DNA of 64,000 bases from Varroa destructor (Eukaryota > Arthropoda > Arachnida > Mesostigmata > Varroidae). Made by a program: the position numbers and the translations under genes. This document shows positions 27,063 through 39,699 of the stretch, piece after piece; position 1 is the first letter of the stretch; each line of letters starts with the position of its first letter. Below the pieces are notes generated by a model. The model saw only the letters and a program-made list of their open reading frames with translations. It did not search any database and had not been told where the DNA came from. Location of the stretch: contig NW_019211456.1 in the NCBI RefSeq assembly GCF_002443255.2, forward strand, positions 43,360,986 to 43,424,985, given 5' to 3'.

Positions 27063-29734
27063 ATGCGCCTATTTCGTGCTGCACTGAGAGGCGCCGGCCG
27101 TCTAAAACAATGCATAATGGCTCAAGTACCGGACGGAAATGTTCAAATTGCAATTTTGAAAAATCACTACTCGATAACCTTCAACATGCTTGTTTATTGT
27201 ATAGGCTGCTACGAGACTCGTCTAAGAGCTACTAGCCTCAATTTCGATTCCCGTTAGACGCTATGATAGGTTAACGATTTCATCTCATGAGATTAACGTC
27301 CTTATAGATATCCATATACCGCATGTTAACAGGCTACCTAAACTTGTCACTGGTAGAAGTTTTTCTAGCACCTAGCTTCCGCTGTTTGAGCAGCTCTCAG
27401 CAAGGCCCACCCATGACGCTGGCACGGCGTGACAAGCTGAAAGCAAGTAAAGCTGGTTCCATTTCCTGCTATGCCTGGGCTTCCAAATCGCTTACTACCG
27501 AAGAATTACGTCGTCTTCAAAAACACGGACTGTAAGGTGCGTCCTGCTTAGTATCAGATGTTCAGTAGCTTTTAGCGTCCTATCCTTATGTACAACGGAT
27601 TAAAATACCCTGTATTTCATGCCATGTTCTATCGATGGCTTCGCTACGCTCGCCACTTGAATATATATTAGCAAATACAAAATGTCTCTATGGGGACGTA
27701 CGATATGGTCAACACTGTTCCTCCGATATTTTACTTTGTGTATCTGGTTTGGATGAGCTTAGTTTACCTGTGTTCGTCGCCCCCACGTAGAGTTCACGTT
27801 ATGCTTCATTTTTCAAGATGGAATATATATTTATATGTTCTTAGTCGTGGAGGTTAACAAAAGGGATTTAGTAATGCCAAGGACAGAATACAAAGAGCGA
27901 TTAGTCACGCGGACCCATGTTATCCAAGATAATCGATAGCTTATTTTGTAGCTGTATCTTCTGCATTTTGTTTCTGTCATAGAAATATATCGAGGGCTAT
28001 ATACATCAGATCTAACCGCGTGGCCAGTCTCGAAGCCATCTGTTTAAGTTCTTGCCGATAGCGATGCTTTCTTGGGACGGCGAAAAAATCAAAAATGAAC
28101 TTTCTGGATTGTACAAACGTCATTACCTCAGCCTAACCACACTGGCGTCCACGTCGGAACTAGAACTAGATTAGTCTATAAATCGTTCTCTAGCTTTCTT
28201 GAGCTTTGTTGAACTCCTACAGTACCAAACAGCAGATCATATTCGTCAGATGCACGTTGCGTTGAATTTGACAGCAATATCAAATAATCAACACGCAGCA
28301 GCTCCGATTACGAAAAGGGACACTTTATCATGCTAAAGCCTAATCCACCAGCTTAGATAGTCAGCAAAAATGTCGAACGGCCAGTATCGGACGAATGACC
28401 ATGGGCCTACACCAATAACGATAATGGAAGCCTCATTGCTCTGTTTTAGAATATGTACAACTGAGGGCCATCATAAAATTACACACTCTAGCCTGCACAA
28501 TCCCATCAAGCTTATGCAAATACCATAGCTTTGCCTGCTAACTTACCTGGCACCCTTTTCTAAGTTAAATACTGTCAATATATGAAATATTATATGCTAT
28601 TTGATACTGTCACTAAAATCCCATTTACGCTATGACTATTAGTCATTATAATGTTTCTAACAAATATGCTCTCGATCGAAAAGATGACAATAAGTACTGT
28701 GAAACTCGATGGAAAAATTGATAAAGCATGTTTAAATAAATGACATTGAAGTGAGCCTGAAATGCTTCAAAAGTGACTGTTAGGGCTGTATTTTTGGGCT
28801 AAGTTATATCATAAGATTCATACACAACTTGTGTTGAACTAATTATACACATAATGTAACAGCTAATATCAGAGGTAAGCGAAAAAGGTGACTTTTATTT
28901 GTCAGCCTAGTCATCGAATTAATGCATATGGTTAGATATATACATATGAGGGCGAAGGCCAATAGTATATAACTACAAATACGTTTGTTTCCAGCGGAAC
29001 ATGTGTTATATTGAATGATGTCATGTGATACCAAGCGTGACAGACAGAAAAATAATAGCTAAGGTTAGCCTTGCTAGCAAACGCTATGTTTTTTGTTTGA
29101 TTTGTACATCTGTGGGACCTCATGACGATGCGGCGTTAGTATTTGCTTAATAAGCTTACGATCGCCTGGTGGTCTGAATTCTGTGTGCTGGTAATTGCGC
29201 CAACCATGTAAAGAAATGATTGATGTCAGTGATGGATGTAAAGCTCTAAACCTTTATTTGTACGTCTGTGTACATGTTGGTGTCAATTTCCACAGTTGTG
29301 AACACCGTCGTGATATGCATGGCGCGTACGAAGATGCTACTGGGCGTTGCCTCCTTTTGGCAATACGGTTACTTTCAATATGAATGAACGGCCCCCTTTA
29401 TGTAGACTTCAATGTAAATTTGGTCAGGCGAACAAATTGTGCGGTAAAATTCTTACAAAAAAAAGTAGTCATCTCAAACCCTTTGACTTGGGCCCTGTCA
29501 ACAGCGATCACCATTGTACATCATTGCGCCTGCAGTGAAAATAACAATGATGACAATGACAACCGCCACAATCAAACAGGCAGACATTAAATACTTATCC
29601 TGAGATGATGTTTACTAGTTGCACTATTTAATTGTTGCTATACGAATAAAAATTGACCATTAAACTGCAAAGCGTAATGAAACGTGTACGACAAAATTCA
29701 TAGTTGTCAGTATAGTGCTCTTTAACGACAGTGT

Positions 29735-29749
29735 GGCGGCGGCGGCGGC
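29735..29749. repeat. (GGC)5 microsatellite
   Basis: Five perfect GGC units in otherwise AT-rich DNA. Confidence 0.85.
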
Positions 29750-30155
29750 AAAAACTCTGTGTCTCTGAACGCGGTCGGCGTTAATGAAGGCGTTGTTTTT
29801 ACTCTGTTTTTTGGCATGAAAACGTAGGTTTAAATTTACTTCTATTGTTACTTCTTTCTTTATCACGGGCTTTTGACTGGCATTGAGATCAATTTTCTAG
29901 ATATTCCTTGTGGAAAAAAAGGGCACGATTCTGTCAAGATAATAAATTCTTGACAAATATTGAAATGTATGTGATATCAAGCGCTACAATTTTAACACGC
30001 AGACTCCTAACAGATTTTGAACAAAAAGCATCCAAAAAAAACAACTCCAAAATGTGCTCCAGATCGGGTAGACAGCATTAGCGCTAATAAATATAGCAAG
30101 CAAAAAATAAATAATACTTGTAAATAAACACATGTAAAAGAGGTAAATTTGTATA

Positions 30156-30543
30156 ATCGCATCATTTTTTACCATTCATCCTTCTCAGAACAGACGGCAA
30201 AGGGTCCTTTCTCTTTAGGATTCAAGTTAAATTATAACGGGTACTTGTGAAAGGTATTGGGTCCATTAGTCCTTTATTTTAGCATATTCTTACCTATTAG
30301 AGGTTTGTACGGTAAAAATTATCATTCTTTAAACTAGTAAACAAATGTTCCAAATAACACTCTCACAAGCTTACAAGTGCAGTAGACAATGTTTTTATTT
30401 TTGTCATTTATCTTTATTATCAATAGTCATCATCGCCATTACCATCTTTTGCCAATACATCATTGCGATTAGACTATAGGTTACTTCAACTCATTCATCG
30501 CATTATTTTTTTAGCGTTCATCCTTCTCAGAACAGATGGCAAA
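30156..30543 (+). repeat. Imperfect direct repeat, two ~47-base copies 341 bases apart
   Basis: Copy 1 is at about 30,156-30,201 and copy 2 at about 30,497-30,543. Both begin ATCGCAT, pass through a T run, and share the core TTCATCCTTCTCAGAACAGA. They differ by a few substitutions and one indel. A local segmental duplication or two fragments of one dispersed element would explain them. Confidence 0.7.
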
Positions 30544-33500
30544 AAGACTTTTCTCACCACAGTTTCTATTATTTATTTTTTGATAATAACACTATTGAAT
30601 GGTGGTTCTACCTTTGACGCCATTGTGCTTCGCAGTGTTGTTGTAGTTGGGTATAGGCTCTCGCTAACGTGGGCTTATAATAGCTATTTGATTTCCTTTA
30701 CATAAGATCCACCGGGTTTTGTATTTCGGCGATCGACATCACTCGTGGTAATTCAATTAGCCCAATGTTTCTCTTTGTAAGAAAATTTGTTGCTTATAAT
30801 TAAGCTTGCCAGGGATATCTTTTCTTCGAACGCTGCAAAACTAACAAAGTGTTTTTGTTATCAGGGGCGTGATTGCGCTTATATCCTTTATTTGTTGTAT
30901 CCATCGCATACGGTCCTAACATTACCTACATCGTCCTCTCTTGTTGATCATCGATTAACTCTAAATATTTATCCCATATTTTTAGAATTATTGACGTAAT
31001 CGATAGTTCTCAATCTCGTTTGCACTGTCCACTGATGAGTCACTGTCGTTTTTTTTTGTTTTGAAATATAATATAGAAATTATATGCCGAACTGCTAAAA
31101 CCTCTATTAGTTGATGACACTCATTCGTATAATAATAATAATGATAATTCTGTGTAACTATTCATAGTGTAATTTTCTCCGACACAATGCCGCTTTGCGG
31201 TTTACTGCTGCTCATGTATGTTTACGCGTTGCATCTAATTCAGTTTGTTGTCACCTACTAGTTCTGTTAGTTATTAAGATCGCGTCGTTTTCGATTTCGT
31301 ATTTTTTATTTCCTAATACGAGTTTGTTTAACCATGATAATATTAATCAGCCACTATATACATTACATTTTTCGATCGGCTTCCGCTATGACAGCAGAAA
31401 CGGTCTCATACCTGCAGGTCAACTACCGTTACTATTATTTGATATATACTCTTCGTATATTTTCAATGGGATTAGCATTGGTAAACATCAACAGCTCGAT
31501 AACAACCACGGAGCAACTGCTAAATACCATTATCGCAATTTTTCTTATCTATAATGGATTAGTTGGGGACTGACGAGATTTTTAAATTAACTCTTATTTT
31601 TGTAGATGGATGCTAATTATTGGAATGGCAACAAAGATCCCCGATTAGCTTCCTTTTTATCAGAAGCTACTAGATTGGTGTTCAGCTAAGCGATTGGTGC
31701 TCTCGCGTCTGATATCGATGTAACTGTTGACGGATTTTATTCATTATAATTCCCTTTTAAAATTTGGCATAGGAGAGCAAACAACAGATGAAAAATAATT
31801 TAAAGAAATGTAATTGCAGTATTTTAACGTATGCTTAGTGTGCAACAACGCTAATCAAAATTCTATTCTTTGTTTCATATTGACTGTTTTTTAACTATCG
31901 TCAAAAGACTGCGCATTTTTCACTAAATGATCTTTAGCACTGGTTAATACCTCCTTTGTGGAAAGAAGGTATTCCCCTATTGTCTGCATATGGTGGTTGT
32001 TTATTCTCCTACGCCTAATTTTCATTCTTATCTTACGCCCATTTTCTTATGCATATATCACATCGTATATTAATTAGATACGGGAGTAAACAAAGGACTT
32101 AACGTTATGCTTAAAACAGAACTTAATTACTACACCTGCTTAATAGCGGCAGATATTTTTCTCTAATTAGATATTATAGTTAAAATCGAGCAGGCGGAAA
32201 TGGAGAGGGAAGCACAAACGTAAGGCAAATGTTCAGTTTAATCTTATGACAAAAAAAAGAGTGAAATGAAGCTATAGGTTTCCAGTATACGCGGATAGAT
32301 TATTGTTCGTTGTGGTCCTAAATTTGACTTTATATTTCTGTTTTTATATACGTTCATGTTATCTGTTTGTATATAATTGCTAGGTTGGCTGCTTTCTCCA
32401 GCGTATTTTATTCGTGCCTAACTACAGACGCGCTCTCGTTTATCTGTACACGCATTCATACACGCACAACGACACTCAACCGTAATTCACTCGCAGAAAT
32501 GGTAATATATAGGAAATATGTATAGAAAACAAATAAGCTATTATGACTGTTATACAGGGGATAGTGATTAATAATAATATTTAAAAACTGAACTAATGCT
32601 GACTCTGTTACTGCATCGTAGTTTGCTGCTTTTCTTCCAAATAACAGCGATTTTAATACAAAAGTCATGGATTTTTTCATATCGTACCCATTTTTCATGT
32701 TGTTTTATTGAAAACTTATGCAAGTTTCTTAGGGTTGCTAACGTTGTTGAGGAGGACGTTCCACGCTGTTTGTAAAAACTTATTCGCACATACCGTCAAT
32801 GGTGTGCGTACCTTATCTGTTGATAATCAAGCCATTTAGAATTTACGGGGATGCGCATAACATTAATAAACTACACAAGACGTCTACCGCGCGTAAAGAT
32901 ACGCTATATATGCGATTTACGCCAAATCTATTCGTCATTTGTTGAATGCTTTCCAGTTCCTATTGTAACTAACAGGCGAAATGCAGATTCATCGAGGATA
33001 ACTCGTCATTTTGACTCCTTTTTTTTTAACACATTAACGATGGTTACTTTCATTTTGTTATTACTGTAATTACTTTATTGTTACTGCTTTGTTGGTTTTG
33101 ATAATATGTCATTAATAACAGTGATTGTAGCAGCTCATCTTGTATTACAAAATAAAATGGGTCCCGGCTTCAGCTTTTATTTGGCCAGTACACTATTTAC
33201 GTGATCATATCGTCATTATAATAATAAACATGTGTTTTTGTCAATATTATCCATCCTTTGCATTAATTGTCGTAACCCTACGAATCAATCGTCAACGGTT
33301 GTTTTCTGTACTCTCTTCGTCAAAATTATTGAACTAATTAATAATAATGGAAATAAAGATATCTGTCTACAATGATCCTCCATTTTTCGACCAATAGACG
33401 TACGCCCAGTCACACACGCACACACTTCGAACTTCGTAATTAAATCCTCGTTAACATTATCAATTCTTCATCATGCCTATTTGACACTACTCTCTTGCTC

Positions 33501-34935
33501 GCAGCCCACTGGTTCCTCTTCTTTGCTTGCTTTCTGCACGTTTTTAAATGTTACCTCTCCTATTCAATTCACATACTCCAGCCTAAATATTTACGAATCT
33601 ATTTACGAATCCTTATCTATTTCTTATTTATATATTTATATATATTTAGTATAATGCTCTTTTCATCTTCGTAGATAACAGCAAATACGCCACTTAAATA
33701 TGGCAGCGTCAGCAGTTCCAACGTATGTGACGCATGTGTACCTCCCGCGTTTGTGTTCTTGTCTTCCTTGTCCTATTTATTTCTTACTGAATTGAATGAA
33801 CCTTTAATCTTTTGCTTTGTTTTGTAATACTAGCACTGCGTCTCTACTTTAGTAACTAATAACAGAAAATGAAATGCCAACCACGTTCGACAAATGGTAC
33901 AAATACCTATTAATTGAGCTTAATTATCGCCCCGGTCTAAATTTACTTTTAGAAGCAGCATAATTATGATTTCAGACACTTCAGCCAATTGTTTCCGATT
34001 TTCTCATCAAAATTTGGATTACAAGTTTGCCCTGAACCCATGACTTTTGAAGAATCGACCTAAACAAAAGGAAGCCCCAACTTCATTTTCCTCTACCGAT
34101 GCTGCGTGACTGATGCTATCTTGAATTGTGAAACACATTATCTTAGAATATCCCATCGTATCTTAGCCAGACAGAGCCCACAAATGGTGTCCGATCTTAT
34201 AAACAATAGTATGTGTGACGAAGAAACCCATTTCCCGGGTCGTTCAGTTGTACTGCCATTGATACTTTTGCGATCGATCGACCTCACAGCCCACTAGGGC
34301 GGTCTTTCTGACAACGATCTTCTGTTAGTTTTAATAAATTCTTTTAAAAAAATCACTTTCGCCCTTTTATGGTGTCACATGCCGGCATACTCCCTCTTTA
34401 ACCACAACCAGCCGACGTACCCGTCACTCATTTGTGAGGCATATGATGGTGGCATATATATTCAAATCTATATAGATATTGTACTCAATTCTTCCTCATA
34501 GACAGTAACTATTATTAACAGTACAACTAACCAAGCCCCTTTCTGCCATCACGGCTAAGCACTCCACATTCGTTGAGATGCTGAAGAAATGACTTCATCA
34601 TATGGATCTTCATCCGTTTTTTATACATGCGACAATTATCTACCATTTTTCTTATGATTACTTTTCTTAATAGATATTCGATTCTGCTAGTTCTTGATCT
34701 AGGCTTGTCCCATTGCATGCGCGTAATTTGTCCATGTTTGTCTGTATGCTATGGTGGAGTATACAGTACTATTTTTCTTAGAATCGCGCTCTTCCTCGAA
34801 AAATCTCGTCGTCCTTTATGACACCGATTTCCCGTCATCGGCTGTTGCTCTTTTTTTCCAGTTGCTTCTTCCTGCTCATAATGCCTCATGAAATATCAGG
34901 ATTGTTTCATTTTTTTCTCTTTGTTTTCTTTTACT

Positions 34936-34941
34936 TTTAAT
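34936..34941 (-). promoter_or_regulatory. akirin: Possible Akirin poly(A) signal (ATTAAA)
   Basis: This is the nearest plausible hexamer downstream of the Akirin stop on its own strand. It would give a 3' UTR of roughly 450 bases. It is the common weaker variant, so the true end may lie further on. Confidence 0.3.
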
Positions 34942-35387
34942 GACATATCAAACCGCTGGTCAGACAACGCGTCCTTCAAGCAATTTTCGCGTTGCTAATC
35001 TTTCAAATTAAATTCTGTACTCTATTTATGCATAAAGGAGACTATCCCCACGGACCTCGTGACTTGGCCTTTTCGCGCAATTATTTGTCATTCGCATTGT
35101 ATCTAAGGCAACAATTAGTAATTTATCCTGTGTTACACTCAGGTTGATGAAAGATAGCAGATTCGCCAGCCTTTTCCGTACACACAAAACCATAAAGACA
35201 AAAAGCGAAAACTCTTTTTCCCATTCGAGACCTCACATGCGTGTTGTGCCATTAATTATTGAAAAACTGACGTCGAGGTTCTCTAGGATCACGGCACACT
35301 ACCGACATAATAACGAGATAGGCAGGAAGGCAAAGCGAGTTTGGGAGAGTACAATTTGCGCGAGCCGCTTCTTGCGTCTTTGGCTAT

Positions 35388-35567
35388 CTACGAGCAGTAT
35401 GACGGAGCCCCGGCGCGGTCGTCTGCAAATCGTCGATGGATCTGATCCTGCGTGAAGCGGACAAAGGCGTCATACTGTTCAGCCAACTTGTCATTGAGTA
35501 CGCGGTCGTAATGCTGACGGAGTTCGTCTTCACGCTCGCGAAGCATTCGTTCACAGATCAGGTTGAC
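35388..35567 (-). CDS. akirin: Akirin coding exon 3 with stop
   Basis: The acceptor TTTCTTTAG is followed by GTC AAC CTG; 59 codons and TAG follow. It encodes the most conserved part of the family, the C-terminal helical region (ICERML, then [12 protein letters not shown]), and the terminal APSYCS, where ticks usually have APSYLS. The plus-strand open frame at 35,144-35,455 is its antisense shadow. Confidence 0.95.
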   Translation of the reverse strand, partial: VNLICERMLREREDELRQHYDRVLNDKLAEQYDAFVRFTQDQIHRRFADDRAGAPSYCS

Positions 35568-38150
35568 CTAAAGAAAAAAAGTCACCGTCAGTTACATAAC
35601 TTTAAAAATACCAAAATTGCAGGAATAGTATAAAGATGAATGAAAAATGATTTGTCGAGTGAAAACAGTAAATGACACCGAGCAGTAACGATATATACAA
35701 AGAAGTACTATATATTCAATTGCTTTCTCAAAGCGCTGCTAGAACACTATTGACGAGAAGTTATCTCTGCTTCAATATCAATAGCCAATTAACATAATAT
35801 AAATTGTTACCTATTGAAGTATATTACTTCAGTAGGTTCGAAGTGTGATTATGACACAGAATCAATATGAGGAATAATTTCCGCGCATCCAACAAATTAC
35901 TTACTGTTATTATAAATTATATAAAAATTATGTGTAACTCATTATTATTATCGTAATTTATTTCATATGAAAATCACGACTCATTTTTTTACATTTTATT
36001 TTTACAATATATGACGCAGGTAAGATTTAAAAACCTTTAGGAAAGATCAAGATTCTCGTTTCTATTGCTTCAATAAATTCCCTCGTTTAACGCTGTCTTT
36101 ACCTGTTTAAAGGTGAAGAGTGGACAGGTAGACGAACTGCTTCCAGATAAACCCGCTACTGCGGCAGAAGAGCTTGCGCTGTTTCCGCTACTCGTTGGCG
36201 ATGAAGGCGGTGAGTTTGAATCGCAGATCTGACCAAAAGGAAGTTGCTTTCGTTTCTGTAATCGGCGTACTTCGTTGCATACGGAACTTGCAATCAGTTC
36301 TGAAAATTAAAACCATCACTCAGGTGATCTAACTAAATAGTATAAAATTTTAGCAATTAGTAACAAGGTCCTCAAGCTCAAGTAACTTGACCCCTTGTAG
36401 CTTTCCTTTGAATAGCCTATTGAAACAAAATAATGGGTAAGGGTCGTTTGTATCTTATTATTTATTATGGGATGTGATAAAACCTAATCAAATCCAATAA
36501 TGAATGGTTTCAACAAAAAAAAAGAAAACATTTGCCGATAGTCGGCAACTAGACGGGGCCGTTGGCTTCGCCCAGTGCCTGCTTTGCGCTGATAATTAAA
36601 AGTAATTTGTTTATGTTATACCTGGCATAATGTAAACAGTTCTTTTAACCTGTTATCCTTTGACAGCTATTCCATTAATTTGTTCTACAATGAACGGATA
36701 TGATTTTTTTTTGTCTAGCCTAACTTCCAAATTGACATTCAAAATTTGCTCAAAAGTCGAGGAGCATGCTGGAGCTCATGTTGGCTGAACTTCATCACAT
36801 GAACTCGTTCTATGAGTTTACTCAAGATTCACTATCATCTCATTGTTTCATTGGTGAAACGATACGATCAATCGGATTTTCTGCCTCTTTTACTCCAAAG
36901 TATCGATTTTTAGTATAGGAATATAAATAGCATTTCTCATCAAGATCTATCGATTACGGCAACAAGGTATTGTTGGACCACCAGTATATAAATATTGGCT
37001 CCTATTGTTTCAGATCTTTTGGAACTAAAATCTAGTTTACAGAAGTGCCTTAACTTTCTCATACACATATTTAAGGTATTAACTAGAACCTAAACACGCG
37101 ATTTTTTTAAAACAGATCCTTGGTCGGCCGGACACCACCAACGTAAGAAACTTATCTACGCTACACCGAGCCAAAAATACTGCGTTCGATTTAGAGTCAC
37201 GTTGCAATTCAAGATTCTGCACCAATGTTTGATTCCTTTATTTCGTTACAGGTAAATGCTACAGTAATTCAATTTTTCTGATTCAGTCTGTTAGCACCAT
37301 TCATATTTTTGCAGTTACCCTGCACATTCTCTTACTAATGCCTTTTAACAGTCTTCCTGCCGCTTTGCAACTATCCCACCAGTCTGCTCTTATACTTAAC
37401 TCGTGTTGTACCTCAATTCAATCTATACTAAAACCTACACTTTAAAACACTCGGTTTTTTAATACCCCGTTGTGTTTATTCTGCTTCCTCGTTGCAACTC
37501 TTCAAATAATTATATTTGTCAATCTAGTCAATTTTTTACTTAAGATTAATGAACTTGTCAGTTTTGTACAGTTATTCTGCCACATTGGATCCCTTTCTGA
37601 AATGATTGTGCTTTTCTGTCAGGTTATTTTTTCGTAAAAAATAAATAAAAAACTGAATTCAATTTCAGAATTAACCATATGTAATAATACAGAAATTTTA
37701 CTCAACATATAAATGTGCAAGCAACCCTAGCCTGAGATCTAGAGCAGATTTTATGTTTTTATGAAGTTATAATTCAATAGAAGAATACGTATCGTCTATT
37801 CATATATACACTAAAGTGTTAAGGTTTTATAAAGCATTACGCATATTATCGAAGTTAGCATTACGTCCCCGCCCTAAAAAAGAAACTTCGATATCTTCAG
37901 CGGTTATATAGCAAATCGTCAAAAAACTGAGGTAAAACTATGCGTTACAGGTAAAAAGGAAACTACCTTTTAGGGAAAACGTATTAGCCCAATCGGTCCC
38001 TTTTACGCACTGCTCTACTCAGGATAAAGCCCTAGCTCCCCTTTAAATTCCGCCCAATCCCATATTCTACGATGTATATTTAATCGATACGGATAGACTA
38101 AAGTTACCTTTTGCACTTCGTCCATAAACATATATGTAATCGTCGCGTTA

Positions 38151-38201
<51 letters not shown>

Positions 38202-39693
38202 CAGAGCAACGGCTCTTAATAGCTTCCTTCGCAATTTAAACATCTTTGTCACGTAACACTTATGTAGTCAATCGGCTTTATATTCCGCATAGATATTCCC
38301 ATGAGGCACGCAACAAAAAATGCCATTTTCAACTTAATCCGTCCACTAAACCCCAGACTCGGTCGTATATATATATATAAATATATATATACTGCTCGAC
38401 AATCCGAGTAGAGTTACGATAATTTAACCAACAGGGCTCAGATAACAAACGCTCGTGCATTCTGCAAGAAAATTCCAATGCAATGAAAAAAGTTCCCACA
38501 AGCATACCTAAACCTCGCTTGTCTAATAGAGATCACGCGTTCGAAGTGTCTTAAGTACGGTTGTGAGAACTCATCAGAAGAAAAACAAGAACCTCTATTA
38601 CCTTGGAAGTATGACCCCACAAACAATGGTATCAAGCTCTACGATTTTGTCAAGCACTAAGAATTCTTATAATCTTGAGCTTCCACGTCAAATAATTCAA
38701 AATACTCAAACCTTTCGTACTTTTTGTCTGGGCTTAGTTAGAAAACTGATCTAGATTAAACCAACGCCACTTTTTTTCAGTAACTCCAGGGAGCTACGGT
38801 TCACGCAGCAACTGTAATCATATCACGCGATCCTCCGATATCTCCGATATAAAGGTTAATACATAAAGACTTCAAAGCAGAGGCCATTTAAAAAAATTAG
38901 ACTAGACGAAACTAGACTAGCGACTAGACGTTTCTTCGACGTCACCTATTCTCCTACCAACAGTCAACCACCGATTATATTCGAGATTGGGGACCTCTTC
39001 TTAGAATTCGAATTTAATAAAGAAGTGTTAATAACGAACAAACTTGAATTTATCACTGTTAAAGGAAACCGTAGTTTTCCATTAGTGACACATTAAAGTG
39101 CACGCTATTTTGTAATGTCTACCGCATTTAAAATTTTTTTGAACATTTGAATGAAAAACATAAGTACATGCTTATACTGCGCATTTCAATGTCTCGTCTA
39201 TTGTGTTTTTATTATTGTGACGCTTATATTATAAATGAAACAGACGATTATTCCGTTTCATATTTGCCGTTTCGCAGTTTATGTTATAAACTGCGAAACG
39301 GCAAACAGCAGTTGCTATTGATTGTTCCCCACTAAAGGCATTAACAAATGCCTAGAACAGACCCACTGTAACTACAATGTGTCTATCTTTTTAATATTCA
39401 TATAGGCAGCCATCATTGTTTTTGGCTGTTCTTATATCATTTACAGATTCTTCGAAACTTTGTAGGACTACAGAACGATACCTACCACTTGTGAGCTTAG
39501 GTGCAGCGTCCTGGAACGCCGACGGCGTCATGGCTTGCTGCCGGTCAAGATATTGTTGCCTCGAAGACCCCATTGCCAAGGAACTACCGGCCATGATTCG
39601 TCGGGCACGTTTTGCTGGCCTAGGGCTCATCGCATGGGGCCCTGCCCCAAGAGGATCCCACTCGAGGTGTCGCTTTAGAGTGGCGCACGCCAT
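35388..39693 (-). CDS. akirin: Akirin (subolesin-like), complete three-exon gene
   Basis: Akirins are small nuclear cofactors that bind no DNA themselves. They bridge transcription factors (Relish/NF-kB in insect immunity, Twist in development) to SWI/SNF-type remodellers; the tick orthologue is called subolesin. Joining 39486-39693, 36103-36299 and 35388-35567 gives 194 residues, the usual family length. Hallmarks seen: the N-terminus [15 protein letters not shown]; a basic nuclear localisation patch (PRPAKRARR) at residues 24-32; PKLTSE spanning the exon 1/2 junction followed by a helix with [11 protein letters not shown]; a Ser/Pro/Ala-rich low-complexity middle (about residues 96-126); [15 protein letters not shown] crossing exons 2/3; and the conserved C-terminal helix FVRFTQDQI ending in APSYCS. 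All junctions are GT-AG and keep frame. An upstream in-frame Met at 39,732 is rejected because the family start MACATLKR is exact. Intron 1 is 3186 bases and intron 2 is 535. Confidence 0.96.
36103..36299 (-). CDS. akirin: Akirin coding exon 2
   Basis: The acceptor is TTTTCAG and the donor is GTAAAG. The two leading bases complete a Glu codon with exon 1; then 65 codons follow. It begins with the conserved arginine-rich helix (RRLQKRKQL), continues through a serine tract interrupted by Pro, Gly and Ala, and ends in CPLFTFKQ. This exon has no 60-codon open frame with its own start, so simple ORF scans miss it. Confidence 0.95.
38154..38200. repeat. (TA)n microsatellite, 47 bases
   Basis: The longest TA tract in the window, inside Akirin intron 1. 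Confidence 0.95.
38366..38391. repeat. (TA)n microsatellite, interrupted
   Basis: A TA tract with one extra A in the middle, inside Akirin intron 1. Confidence 0.9.
39263..39305. repeat. Perfect inverted repeat: 20-bp stem, 3-base loop
   Basis: Left arm 39,263-39,282 (TTTGCCGTTTCGCAGTTTAT), loop GTT, right arm 39,286-39,305 exactly complementary. It lies in Akirin intron 1, about 180 bases downstream of its donor. At 43 bases it is shorter than a normal pre-miRNA hairpin. Confidence 0.95.
39486..39693 (-). CDS. akirin: Akirin coding exon 1
   Basis: Codes residues 1-69 plus the first base of codon 70. It ends in ...CTCACAAGTG followed by the donor GTAGGT. It contains the conserved MACATLKR start and the nuclear localisation patch. 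The region around residues 33-55 is Ser/Met/Gln-rich and not conserved in the family. Long open frames on the opposite strand (39,416-39,736) are shadows of this exon. Confidence 0.95.
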
Positions 39694-39699
39694 TGTACT

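Larger units (their letters stand above)
20900..30100. other. Non-coding stretch, no supported gene
   Basis: No recognisable exon. Notable small items are poly(T) at 21,085, a GC hairpin at 23,017-23,038, a tandem 11-base duplication near 25,811, a decayed tRNA-like stretch at 27,003 and a (GGC)5 tract at 29,735. The 126-codon open frame on the minus strand at 23,340-23,720 has no family resemblance or splice context. Confidence 0.55.
30100..35387. other. AT-rich region downstream of Akirin; includes its 3' UTR at the right end
   Basis: The right end of this stretch must contain the 3' UTR of Akirin, which is transcribed leftwards. The first plausible poly(A) signal on that strand is an ATTAAA at 34,936-34,941, about 450 bases past the stop. 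An AATAAA is further off, near 33,774. No other exon was recognised. Two copies of an imperfect 47-base repeat lie at about 30,156 and 30,497. Confidence 0.5.
36300..39485 (-). other. akirin: Akirin intron 1
   Basis: A 3.2-kb intron. It carries a 47-base TA tract (38,154-38,200), another TA tract (38,366-38,391) and a perfect 20-bp hairpin with a 3-base loop (39,263-39,305). No other exon was recognised inside. Confidence 0.9.

Noticed and set aside
35144..35455. 103-codon plus-strand open frame
   Set aside because: It overlaps Akirin exon 3 on the opposite strand and has no similarity of its own.
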